From assembly GCA_034432445.1 (NCBI GenBank), contig DAOUBX010000183.1, forward strand, positions 1-12,934: 12,934 nucleotides of DNA, written 5' to 3'. A model generated the notes under the pieces. The model was given only the letters and a program-made list of their open reading frames with translations. It was not told where the DNA came from and ran no database searches. Positions 1-10,880 of this stretch are shown here, piece by piece; positions within the stretch are counted from its first letter, which is position 1; every line of letters begins with the position of its first letter. Both the position numbers and the translations under genes were made by a program. This DNA comes from JANWYQ01 sp034432445 (GTDB lineage Bacteria; Chloroflexota; Anaerolineae; JAAEKA01).

Positions 1-48
1 CATTGCCACTAGACTGCCAGGACGAGGTTGGGTTGTATGCCGAAAGCT

Positions 49-92
49 GTGTAAATTCGTAGCGCAAGATTAATCTTGCGCCACTTTTACAC
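49..92. repeat. Nested palindrome, possible MITE or IS-end remnant
   Basis: The core is a perfect 20-bp palindrome, GCGCAAGATTAATCTTGCGC, at 62-81. It is flanked by a second inverted pair, GTGTAAA at 49-55 and TTTACAC at 86-92, with unequal spacers of 6 and 4 bp. Read inward, each half gives GTGTAAA, a short spacer, then GCGCAAGATT, which is the layout expected of two terminal inverted repeats joined head to head. It lies exactly where the coding similarity of the downstream toxin fragment ends, so it may mark the event that removed the toxin's 5' half. It could instead be an operator or a solo miniature repeat. The palindrome is seen directly; its mobile origin is inferred. Confidence 0.6.
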
Positions 93-309
93 AAAAATCG
101 AGACACTGCCACGAGATTATATCTTGACGACCAGGGAGCTGGAGTATCCCACGCGCGTGCCCTGTCGGTTCGAGGGAAAGGAGGGCCAGATCGTGCTCGA
201 TCAGCTGCGAACGGTGGACAAGGCGCGGCTGGTGAAACACCTGGGAGAAATAGATCCGGAAACGGGGCGGAAGGTCCTGGCCGTGCTGGCGGAGATGTTT
301 GCGGAATAG
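76..309 (+). pseudogene. MazF/PemK-family toxin, C-terminal remnant
   Basis: The open frame (TTG start at 76, TAG at 307-309) encodes 77 residues. From about residue 24 onward they read like the C-terminal half of MazF/PemK endoribonuclease toxins: YPTRV, then IVLDQLRTVDKARL, then a helical tail EIDPETGRKVLAVLAEMF. Known family members continue the same way (a PTxV strand, VxLxQIRTxDKxRL, a C-terminal helix). The N-terminal half, with the GDxxxxxxxP start strand and the catalytic Arg of intact toxins of about 110-120 residues, is absent: the frame meets a stop at 52-54 and the DNA upstream is palindromic. No antitoxin gene is visible. It is most likely a non-functional relic of a type II toxin-antitoxin pair. 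It converges on the regulator gene to its right, 7 bp from stop to stop. Confidence 0.8.
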
Positions 310-320
310 GAACAGCCTAT
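306..320. terminator. Small hairpin spanning both convergent stop codons
   Basis: ATAGG (306-310), a 5-nt loop and CCTAT (316-320) form a perfect short stem. It contains the TAG of the toxin remnant (307-309) and the complement of the TAG ending the minus-strand regulator (317-319). The symmetry could serve as a weak bidirectional end signal, but the stem is only 5 bp and has no T-run, so it may be chance. Confidence 0.2.
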
Positions 321-2251
321 GCGCCGGCCGGCGGGGTCAGCTCGCGGTAGTAGGCCTGGAGCGCGGCCTGGGGCGCGGTGTTCAGCTCGGCGCGCAGGGT
401 CTCCGCCAGCTTGAGGTACAATCGCCGCGCCGCTGCCACGTCCCCCAGCGCGACCCAGGCCCGCATGCCCAGCAACACCGCACCTTCGTGCCACGGCTCG
501 ACGGCCAGCAAGCGCAAGCAGGCATCCAGGGCTTCGGCCGGCCGGCCGGCGGCCAGGCGCGCGGCGGCCGCGGCGAACAGGGCCCGCTGGTAAAGCAGGG
601 CCGCCCGCTCCCGGTGGAGCAACGTCCAGTCGGCGTAGCGGTATTCCGGCAGCAGCTCGCCGCCGTAGAGGGCCAGCGCGGCCTCCCACTCCCCGCGCTG
701 ACAGTGCGCCTCGAAGGCCTCGACGTCCAACCACGAGCCGGGGGGCAGCTTCAACGCGATCTGCCCCTCCTCGACTTCCAAGTAGCGGGAGGGGAACTTG
801 TCGGGCAGGTCCGGCTCCAGGGCGTGGCGCAGGGCCGAGGTGGCGTGGTGAAGAAGAACCTGGGCAGCAGGCGTGGACTTGGCGGGAGAGAGGGCCTCGG
901 CTGCCTGCTCAGCGCTCAGGCGATGGCCAGGGGTTAGCAGCAACAGGGCCAGCAGCTCGCCGGCCCGGCGCTGGCGCAGCAGCCGCGCCTCGACCTCGCG
1001 GTGTCCCTGGCGGACGAGGAAGCGGCCCAGGGTCACGACGTGCAACGGCGGCGGCGGCACGCGGCGCAGCCGCTCCAACAAGAGGGCGCCGGTGCGCGCC
1101 AGGTTGGCGTCGCGGCCGGCCTGATAGGCAGCCAACAGCGGAAAGGCCAGGGACCGCTCCTGCTCCAGCAGAAAGGCGTAGCCCCCCTGGCTGATCGCCT
1201 GCGCCGCGGCTAGCCACGCCTCGGCGGCCTCGGACCGTCCCAGTTGGTGCAGCAGCGCGGCCAGCAGAAAGCGGCTGTGGGCGCCATCAAAAGCAGCCTC
1301 CAGTTCGCCCGCCAGCTCGACGGCGGCGCGCAGGTCGGCCTCGGCGCCGGCTAGGTCGCCGCACAGCCATGCCGCCCGGCCGCGCTCGATCAGCGCCCGA
1401 ACCTGGTCGTAGCGGCAGCCGAGGCGGTGAGCAAAAGCCAGGGCGTCGTCGGCCCAGGCCCATGCGTTGGGGCCGTCGCCAAGCAGGCGGTGATGGCGGG
1501 CCAGGCCCAACCGTACAGAGAGATTCAACCAGGGTTCGCCGCTGGCTTCGGCGATGGGCCGCGCTTGATCGAACAGGGCGCGCGCAGCCTCCATGTCCCC
1601 CTCAGCGAGGGCCAGCTCTCCCCGCAAATACAGAGAACATCCGTGGACAACCGAGCCGGGCGGCGCCAGCGCCTCCAGCTCAGCCAACGCCGACTGCGCC
1701 TGAGCGCGCTGCCCGGTGAGCTGACATGCCAGCACGGTGGTAATCAGAGGATAGACCAGCCAGGCGGGATGGCCCAGGGCCTCTGCGATCCGACGGGCCT
1801 CGCGGTCGGCGGCCAGCGCCAGCTCAAACCGGCCGCGGGGCAGATAGACCGCAGCGGCCAGGCCGTGCAACGCCGCCACTTGCGCCCATGCATTGCCCGT
1901 CTCGCGCGCCAGGTCGGCGGCCAGACGGTAGTAGGTCTCGGCCGTTGCCGGCGCTTCTAGATCGGCTGCGCAATTGGCCAGCACCTGCCAGGCGTCGGCG
2001 CGCAGGGGCGAGCGTTCCGGGCAGGCGGCCAGGGCCTCGTCGGCCAACGCCTGGGCTGCCTTGTACTGTCCTAAGCGGAAGCGCAGCCGAGCCAGAGCGA
2101 CCAGCGCCTGGGCCAGCGCCAGCGGTTCAGCGCTTTGCTTGGCAGCTTGAACCGCCTCTTCAGCTTGTTGTAGGCGATCTGCCACCGACTCCAGCGGCTC
2201 GCAGGCGATGTCTTCGACGGTCGAGCCGGCGGCGCAGACGGACATCGACAT
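317..2251 (-). CDS. TPR, winged-helix and BTAD transcriptional regulator (AfsR/SARP-like)
   Basis: This is a predicted cytoplasmic DNA-binding regulator. Numbering from the longest frame (GTG at 2299, 660 residues), residues about 40-400 are Ala/Leu-rich helical pairs typical of TPR repeats. Residues about 420-520 form an AfsR/SARP-type winged helix (VTLGRFLV..., then LLALLLLTPGHRLSAEQ..., then YLEVEEGQIAL). Residues about 525-655 form a bacterial transcriptional activator domain (LDVEAFEAHC... through WHEGAVLLGMRAW). In many relatives the order is STAND ATPase, TPR, DNA binding; here there is no P-loop ATPase and no LuxR-type helix-turn-helix. I place the start at ATG 2251 (or ATG 2245), because a good promoter covers the GTG at 2299 and would put that codon upstream of the transcription start. 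No clear Shine-Dalgarno precedes any candidate start. The target genes are unknown. Confidence 0.85.
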   Translation of the reverse strand: MSMSVCAAGSTVEDIACEPLESVADRLQQAEEAVQAAKQSAEPLALAQALVALARLRFRLGQYKAAQALADEALAACPERSPLRADAWQVLANCAADLEAPATAETYYRLAADLARETGNAWAQVAALHGLAAAVYLPRGRFELALAADREARRIAEALGHPAWLVYPLITTVLACQLTGQRAQAQSALAELEALAPPGSVVHGCSLYLRGELALAEGDMEAARALFDQARPIAEASGEPWLNLSVRLGLARHHRLLGDGPNAWAWADDALAFAHRLGCRYDQVRALIERGRAAWLCGDLAGAEADLRAAVELAGELEAAFDGAHSRFLLAALLHQLGRSEAAEAWLAAAQAISQGGYAFLLEQERSLAFPLLAAYQAGRDANLARTGALLLERLRRVPPPPLHVVTLGRFLVRQGHREVEARLLRQRRAGELLALLLLTPGHRLSAEQAAEALSPAKSTPAAQVLLHHATSALRHALEPDLPDKFPSRYLEVEEGQIALKLPPGSWLDVEAFEAHCQRGEWEAALALYGGELLPEYRYADWTLLHRERAALLYQRALFAAAAARLAAGRPAEALDACLRLLAVEPWHEGAVLLGMRAWVALGDVAAARRLYLKLAETLRAELNTAPQAALQAYYRELTPPAGA

Positions 2252-2258
2252 AACGAAA

Positions 2259-2303
2259 GCTCGTGCTATTGCATGGACGCTGTGCCTCCAGTTTAGCACG
2301 AGC
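2259..2303. promoter_or_regulatory. 9-bp inverted repeat over promoter and leader of the regulator
   Basis: GCTCGTGCT (2259-2267) and AGCACGAGC (2295-2303) are exact inverted copies separated by 27 bp. One copy overlaps the spacer and -10 of the predicted promoter. The other lies in the leader just upstream of ATG 2251. This suits a dimeric operator, possibly autoregulatory, or a looped pair of half-sites. A mRNA hairpin is less likely because only the leader arm would be transcribed. Confidence 0.4.
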
Positions 2304-2318
2304 GCCAGACGCGGTCAA
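2290..2318 (-). promoter_or_regulatory. Sigma-70-type promoter of the SARP-like regulator
   Basis: Read on the minus strand: TTGACC (2313-2318), a 17-nt spacer, then TAAACT (2290-2295). The predicted transcription start is near 2283, which leaves a leader of about 30 nt before ATG 2251 and argues against translation from GTG 2299. One arm of a 9-bp inverted repeat lies within this promoter. Confidence 0.6.
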
Positions 2319-2614
2319 GACGCCCGGTAAGTGGGTGTGTTTCACAGTGGGGCAAGACCTTGGGGTCTCTCGACGCGTGACGGTCACGAGCCGTTAGCCT
2401 AGGACCCGACGGGTCCGCGCCGCCAAACTGAAATGAACCCCGCTAGGGGCAGACCTTGCGCGGTCGCTGTCTGCCGTTCGCAGGTGATCGCCAAAGAACT
2501 GGTAGACCGGTGGAATGGTACGCCGGCGGCTGCGCCCGAGCTTGCGCTCGACGCAACCGCCGGCGTTGACGACTCGCCAGAGGAGGGCCCGAGGGAGGCG
2601 CTAGGGCTCGGCGC
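2319..2614. other. Palindrome-rich intergenic region downstream of hppA
   Basis: No convincing gene was found in this stretch of about 300 bp. A short plus-strand open frame (2433-2618) resembles nothing I know and is threaded through the palindromes. The region holds consecutive inverted repeats: 2355-2368 (AGACC, 4-nt loop, GGTCT), 2376-2388 (CGTGAC, G, GTCACG), 2402-2416 (GGACCC, GAC, GGGTCC), 2438-2449 (CCCC, GCTA, GGGG), 2448-2475 (GGCAGA and TCTGCC, with GACC/GGTC inside) and 2520-2566. None matches RNase P RNA, tmRNA, SRP RNA or tRNA signatures that I looked for. It may be clustered short interspersed repeats or a structured transcript from the 3' side of hppA. Confidence 0.5.
2520..2566 (-). 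terminator. Long nested hairpin, candidate hppA transcription end
   Basis: The outer arms ACGCCGGCGG (2520-2529) and CCGCCGGCGT (2557-2566) are perfect complements. Inside, TGCG (2531-2534) pairs with CGCA (2552-2555), and CGAGC (2537-2541) pairs with GCTCG (2546-2550) across a TTGC loop. The total is 19 base pairs with tiny bulges over 47 nt. It begins 49 nt after the hppA stop, so hppA mRNA would carry it. There is no following U-tract, so it is either an atypical terminator, an mRNA-stabilising stem or a dispersed repeat. Confidence 0.45.
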
Positions 2615-4840
<2,226 letters not shown>

Positions 4841-4850
4841 TTGTTTGTAA

Positions 4851-4856
4851 CTCCTT
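4851..4856 (-). promoter_or_regulatory. Ribosome binding site fixing the hppA start
   Basis: AAGGAG on the minus strand lies 10 nt before ATG 4840. It supports the 741-residue protein over the longer frame that begins at 4912. Confidence 0.75.
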
Positions 4857-4935
4857 GTTTCTGAATGAGGTTGGACGCTTTGCGTCAGACACAAGCGCAT
4901 TTGTACACGCATCTTGTGACCAACAGAGCTGAGGC

Positions 4936-4964
4936 ATTATCTCTATCTAGCGGCAGGGTGGCAA
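4936..4964 (-). promoter_or_regulatory. hppA promoter
   Basis: On the minus strand: TTGCCA (4959-4964), a 17-nt spacer, GATAAT (4936-4941). The predicted transcription start near 4929 gives a leader of about 90 nt. That leader contains two inverted repeats: CACAAG/CTTGTG (4890-4895 with 4913-4918) and GACGC/GCGTC around a 3-nt loop (4874-4886). Confidence 0.6.
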
Positions 4965-5164
4965 GTCAGTAACGCGGGCAGATGCGCGCGATCCCCAAAC
5001 CGCGGCCGTCCCACCGTCAAGGCTCGCGGGCAAGCGTGTATGACGCGTATGATAGGATACAGACGTCAACCGCGCTTTTGCCTACAGTGAAAGACTGCAC
5101 ATCACGGCGCAGCCGTCAGCCATACGCCCCGCGACCGGGATGCACTTGCAGAAGACAGGATTGT

Positions 5165-5193
5165 TTGCCAAGCCAGCACATCTGTGCTAGTAT
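5165..5193 (+). promoter_or_regulatory. uvrA promoter with a palindrome in the spacer
   Basis: TTGCCA (5165-5170), a 17-bp spacer and TAGTAT (5188-5193) give a near-optimal promoter, with a transcription start near 5200 and a leader of about 43 nt. AGCACATCTGTGCT at 5175-5188 (6-bp arms around TC) fills most of the spacer and touches the -10. That is a classic position for a repressor operator. Because uvrA is SOS-controlled in many bacteria, a LexA-type site is plausible, but the motif is neither the enterobacterial nor the Bacillus-type consensus. Confidence 0.6.
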
Positions 5194-5242
5194 TACGTGC
5201 TTACTCCCTGCTGCTCGCCGCCCAAAAAGAGACAAGCGATTT

Positions 5243-8269
<3,027 letters not shown>

Positions 8270-8324
8270 TGAAAGCGGATGACCGGGTCTTGACCGCTAA
8301 TCTGTGCAATAAGTACCTGATCTC

Positions 8325-9095
8325 ATGCCCACCCTGATCCCCTCCATCACCAATGCCAGCGGTGAGCGCCTTGGCGCACGGTTGGACCTGCCGCTCGAGG
8401 GCCGGCCCTTGGCCTATGCCATCTTTGCCCACTGCTTCACGTGCACCAAGAACATCAAGGCCGCAGCGCACATCAGCCGGTCTCTGACCCGCCAACGCAT
8501 TGCCGTGTTGCGCTTTGACTTCACCGGCCTGGGGGAGAGCGAGGGCGATTTCGCCGAAACCAACTTCACCTCCAACGTGTCGGACCTCGTGGCAGTGGCC
8601 AACTACCTGGCCGCCGAATTCGAGCCGCCCAAGCTGCTCATCGGGCATTCGCTGGGTGGATCGGCCGCTCTGCAGGCGGCCCATCGCATTCCGTCGGTGA
8701 CCGGCGTCGTGACCATTGCTGCGCCCTTCGAGACGACCCATCTTTCCCGCCTCCTGGCCGAGACCAAGGCCGTTGCCGAGATCCAAGGCGAGGCTCGCGT
8801 TGTCATCGGTGGCACCACCTTCAAGCTCAAGCGGCAGTTCTTCGACGACTTAGAGCGCACGAACATGCAGCGCGCCATCGAAACCCTGGGGCGGCCGCTG
8901 CTGGTCATGCATTCCCCGGCCGATCAAACCGTGGACATTGCCAACGCCATGGAGATCTTTGCTGCCGCACGCCAGCCCAAGAGCTTCGTGGCGCTGGACA
9001 AAGCTACCCACCTGCTGTCGGACCAGCAGGATTCGTGGTATGCCGGGGAGGTAATCGCCGCCTGGGCTGGCCGCTACTTGGGGACAAGCGCATGA
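8325..9095 (+). CDS. Alpha/beta hydrolase, stand-alone form of the hydrolase-OsmC fusion domain
   Basis: This is a predicted cytoplasmic serine hydrolase of 256 residues. The nucleophile elbow is GHSLGG (107-112, Ser109). Asp200 in SPAD and His229 in ATHLL complete a likely catalytic triad. The block HCFTCTKN (36-43), then AVLRFDFTGLGESEG and TNFTSNVSDLV, closely resembles the N-terminal half of proteins of about 400 residues that fuse this hydrolase to an OsmC/Ohr peroxide-resistance domain. The OsmC half is absent here and no osmC gene follows. The substrate is unknown. It lies 55 bp after uvrA with no obvious terminator, so partial co-transcription with uvrA is possible. Its TGA overlaps the next start codon (ATGA). 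No clear Shine-Dalgarno is seen before ATG 8325. Confidence 0.88.
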   Translation: MPTLIPSITNASGERLGARLDLPLEGRPLAYAIFAHCFTCTKNIKAAAHISRSLTRQRIAVLRFDFTGLGESEGDFAETNFTSNVSDLVAVANYLAAEFEPPKLLIGHSLGGSAALQAAHRIPSVTGVVTIAAPFETTHLSRLLAETKAVAEIQGEARVVIGGTTFKLKRQFFDDLERTNMQRAIETLGRPLLVMHSPADQTVDIANAMEIFAAARQPKSFVALDKATHLLSDQQDSWYAGEVIAAWAGRYLGTSA

Positions 9096-10060
9096 CGTCG
9101 CTTCAAGCGGTACAACGCCGGCTGCATGCGCTGTGTGCAGACCGCACCGGCCACTGTTTGCGCCTGATTGCCGCATTCGGCGCAGTGTACATCATCTGGG
9201 GATCGACCTACCTGGCCATCCGCATCGCCATCGAGACGCTGCCGCCGTTCGTGATGGCCGGCGTGCGCTTTGTCATCGCCGGCGCGCTGCTGTACGGTTG
9301 GACGCGCTGGCGCGGCGCGCCACAGCCACAACGCGTCCACTGGCGCAGCGCAACCATCATCGGCGGGCTGCTGCTGTTGGGCGGCAACGGCGGCGTCGTG
9401 TGGGCCGAACAGTACATCCCGACGGGCCTGACGGCACTGTTGGTGGCGACGGTGCCCCTGTGGATGGTGATGATCGACGCCTTCAGGCCGGGCGGCGCGG
9501 GACGGCCCAACGGCAAGGTTATGGTCGGGCTGGCGATGGGCCTTGTGGGCGTAACGCTTTTGATCGGCCCTGGCAGCCTGGCCGGCGCACACCACGTGAA
9601 CCTGGTCGGCGTGGCGGCGGTGCTGATCGGCGCCCTGTCGTGGGCGTTGGGATCCCTCTACGCGCCGCACGCCAAGCTACCGCGTGCGCCTTTGCAGGTG
9701 ACCGGCATGGAGATGCTGGCCGGCGGTGGGCTGCTGCTGATCGCCGCTACGGCCACGGGCCAATGGGCGCAGGTGGACATGGCCCAGGTCTCGCTGGGCT
9801 CTGTGCTGGCCGTGGCCTACTTGATTTCCTTCGGCGCGATCATTGGCTTCACCGCTTACGGCTGGTTGCTGCGAGCCACCACGCCCGCGCGCGCGTCCAC
9901 CTACGCCTACGTGAACCCCGTAGTGGCTGTCTTTTTGGGTTGGGCGCTGGCCGATGAACCGCTTACGCCCCAGATGGTGATAGCCGCCACGATCATTATC
10001 GCTTCCGTTATGTTGATTACCACCAAGACCATCCCTGTCAAACCCAAGAAGCAATCGTAA
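9092..10060 (+). CDS. yedA: EamA/DMT-family exporter, YedA-like
   Basis: This is an inner-membrane drug/metabolite transporter of 322 residues with about ten hydrophobic helices in two EamA repeats (about 25-157 and 170-312). The signature YIIWGSTYLAIR (33-44), with PPFVMAGVRF just after, then SWALGSLYAP and STYAYVNPVVAVFLGW (269-284), closely matches E. coli YedA and its relatives. The symbol is given by resemblance only, and the exported compound is unknown. ATG 9092 overlaps the hydrolase TGA by 4 bp (ATGA) and has GGGGA about 7 nt upstream, which indicates translational coupling in one operon. A frame-open extension back to 9035 lies inside the hydrolase gene and is not needed. The loop after the first 25 residues carries basic residues, and the C-terminus is lysine-rich. 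Confidence 0.92.
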   Translation: MTSLQAVQRRLHALCADRTGHCLRLIAAFGAVYIIWGSTYLAIRIAIETLPPFVMAGVRFVIAGALLYGWTRWRGAPQPQRVHWRSATIIGGLLLLGGNGGVVWAEQYIPTGLTALLVATVPLWMVMIDAFRPGGAGRPNGKVMVGLAMGLVGVTLLIGPGSLAGAHHVNLVGVAAVLIGALSWALGSLYAPHAKLPRAPLQVTGMEMLAGGGLLLIAATATGQWAQVDMAQVSLGSVLAVAYLISFGAIIGFTAYGWLLRATTPARASTYAYVNPVVAVFLGWALADEPLTPQMVIAATIIIASVMLITTKTIPVKPKKQS

Positions 10061-10064
10061 TCAG

Positions 10065-10880
10065 ATGTCCCAGTCCATGGTAACTCCCCCTGGCTTCGCT
10101 CTCATCACTCCAGCCGACCGACCCGACTATCGTCAACTCGTGGGTGACATCTCCGGCCAAGCCTGGCCGGAGTTCATGTTGCACGACCCGATTGCCGCTG
10201 CCAACTGGGATGAGCTTTTTGGTCGCTTCGCCGGCTACCAATTCGCCCTGTTGGATATTGCCTCCGACACGGCGGTAGCCATGGGCAACAGCGTGCCGCT
10301 CGCCTGGAAGGGAGACCTGGCAGACCTACCTGAAGAGGGCTGGGACTGGGCCTTCCTGCAGTCCGTGGCCGACCACGCTGCCGGCCGGGCGCCCCACATC
10401 CAGTGCGCTCTGCAGATCACTCTGCGGCCGGCATTTCAAGGACGCGACCTCAGCCGGTTCATGGTGCAGGCCATGAAAGCCGTCGGCCGCAAACAGGGCT
10501 TGGCAGCGCTGATTGCGCCTGTGCGCCCTAGCCGAAAAAGCCAGTATCCCTTAACGAGTATTGACCGTTATGTGGAATGGAAGACAGAGGAGGGGCTGCC
10601 ATTCGATCCTTGGTTGCGCGTGCATGCCCGGCTGGGCGCGCGCATCATCAAACCGTGCCACCAAGCTATGACCATATCCGGCACGATCGACCAGTGGCAA
10701 AGCTGGACCGGCCTGTACTTCCCTGATAGCGGTCCGTACGTGGTGCCCGGCGCTCTGACGCCAGTGGCAATGGACGTTGCAGCCGACATCGGCGTTTATG
10801 TCGAACCAAATGTGTGGATGGTGCACCCGATAGCCGATTATGAGGATAGCCCAGCTTCCAGGTCGCGCACCAGCAAGTAG
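10065..10880 (+). CDS. GNAT-like acetyltransferase, substrate unknown
   Basis: This 271-residue protein resembles uncharacterised GNAT-fold proteins. The putative acetyl-CoA-binding strand and loop is IQCALQITLRPAFQGRDLSRFMVQAM (112-137), a loose form of GNAT motif A without the usual RxxGxG/A. The second half has a conserved-looking block: YPLTSIDRYVEW (161-172), LPFDPWLRVHARLGARI (178-194), MTISGTIDQWQSWTG (202-216), YVVPGAL and YVEPNVWMVHP. It starts 4 bp after the exporter stop, so it is probably the third gene of that operon. The last 15 or so residues are antisense to the convergent methyltransferase gene and look like read-through tail added beyond the natural end (MVHP). No clear Shine-Dalgarno is visible. 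The GNAT assignment is by resemblance and is moderately sure. Confidence 0.75.
   Translation: MSQSMVTPPGFALITPADRPDYRQLVGDISGQAWPEFMLHDPIAAANWDELFGRFAGYQFALLDIASDTAVAMGNSVPLAWKGDLADLPEEGWDWAFLQSVADHAAGRAPHIQCALQITLRPAFQGRDLSRFMVQAMKAVGRKQGLAALIAPVRPSRKSQYPLTSIDRYVEWKTEEGLPFDPWLRVHARLGARIIKPCHQAMTISGTIDQWQSWTGLYFPDSGPYVVPGALTPVAMDVAADIGVYVEPNVWMVHPIADYEDSPASRSRTSK

Larger units (their letters stand above)
4841..5242. other. Divergent hppA-uvrA intergenic region
   Basis: This 402-bp stretch contains the hppA leader and promoter on the left and the uvrA promoter and leader on the right. The middle (about 4965-5160) shows no gene; its only structure is a small ACGGC/GCCGT hairpin at 5104-5116. 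A frame-open extension of uvrA reaches back to 4982, but it reads as Arg/Cys/Pro-rich non-protein sequence and crosses the uvrA promoter, so it is not taken as coding. Confidence 0.6.

Noticed and set aside
317..734. Open frames on both strands inside the SARP-like regulator gene (for example 201-734 and 299-937)
   Set aside because: They are shadow frames in GC-rich DNA: Arg/Gly/Ala-rich with no domain, lying over the clear BTAD and winged-helix coding sequence.
2252..2299. GTG start at 2299 for the SARP-like regulator
   Set aside because: The codon lies upstream of the predicted transcription start, next to the -10 element, and has no Shine-Dalgarno. The frame is open, so it cannot be excluded without transcript mapping.
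2319..2614. Integron attC site, tmRNA, RNase P or SRP RNA in the palindrome-rich gap
   Set aside because: I looked for the attC core boxes, the tRNA-like ends of tmRNA, the conserved RNase P blocks and the SRP GGAAG loop on both strands and found none.
4841..4912. 24-codon N-terminal extension of hppA
   Set aside because: It is hydrophilic and has no ribosome site, whereas ATG 4840 has AAGGAG 10 nt upstream and begins the first membrane helix.
4982..5242. 87-codon N-terminal extension of uvrA
   Set aside because: It crosses the predicted promoter and transcription start, has no ribosome site, and does not resemble a UvrA N-terminus.
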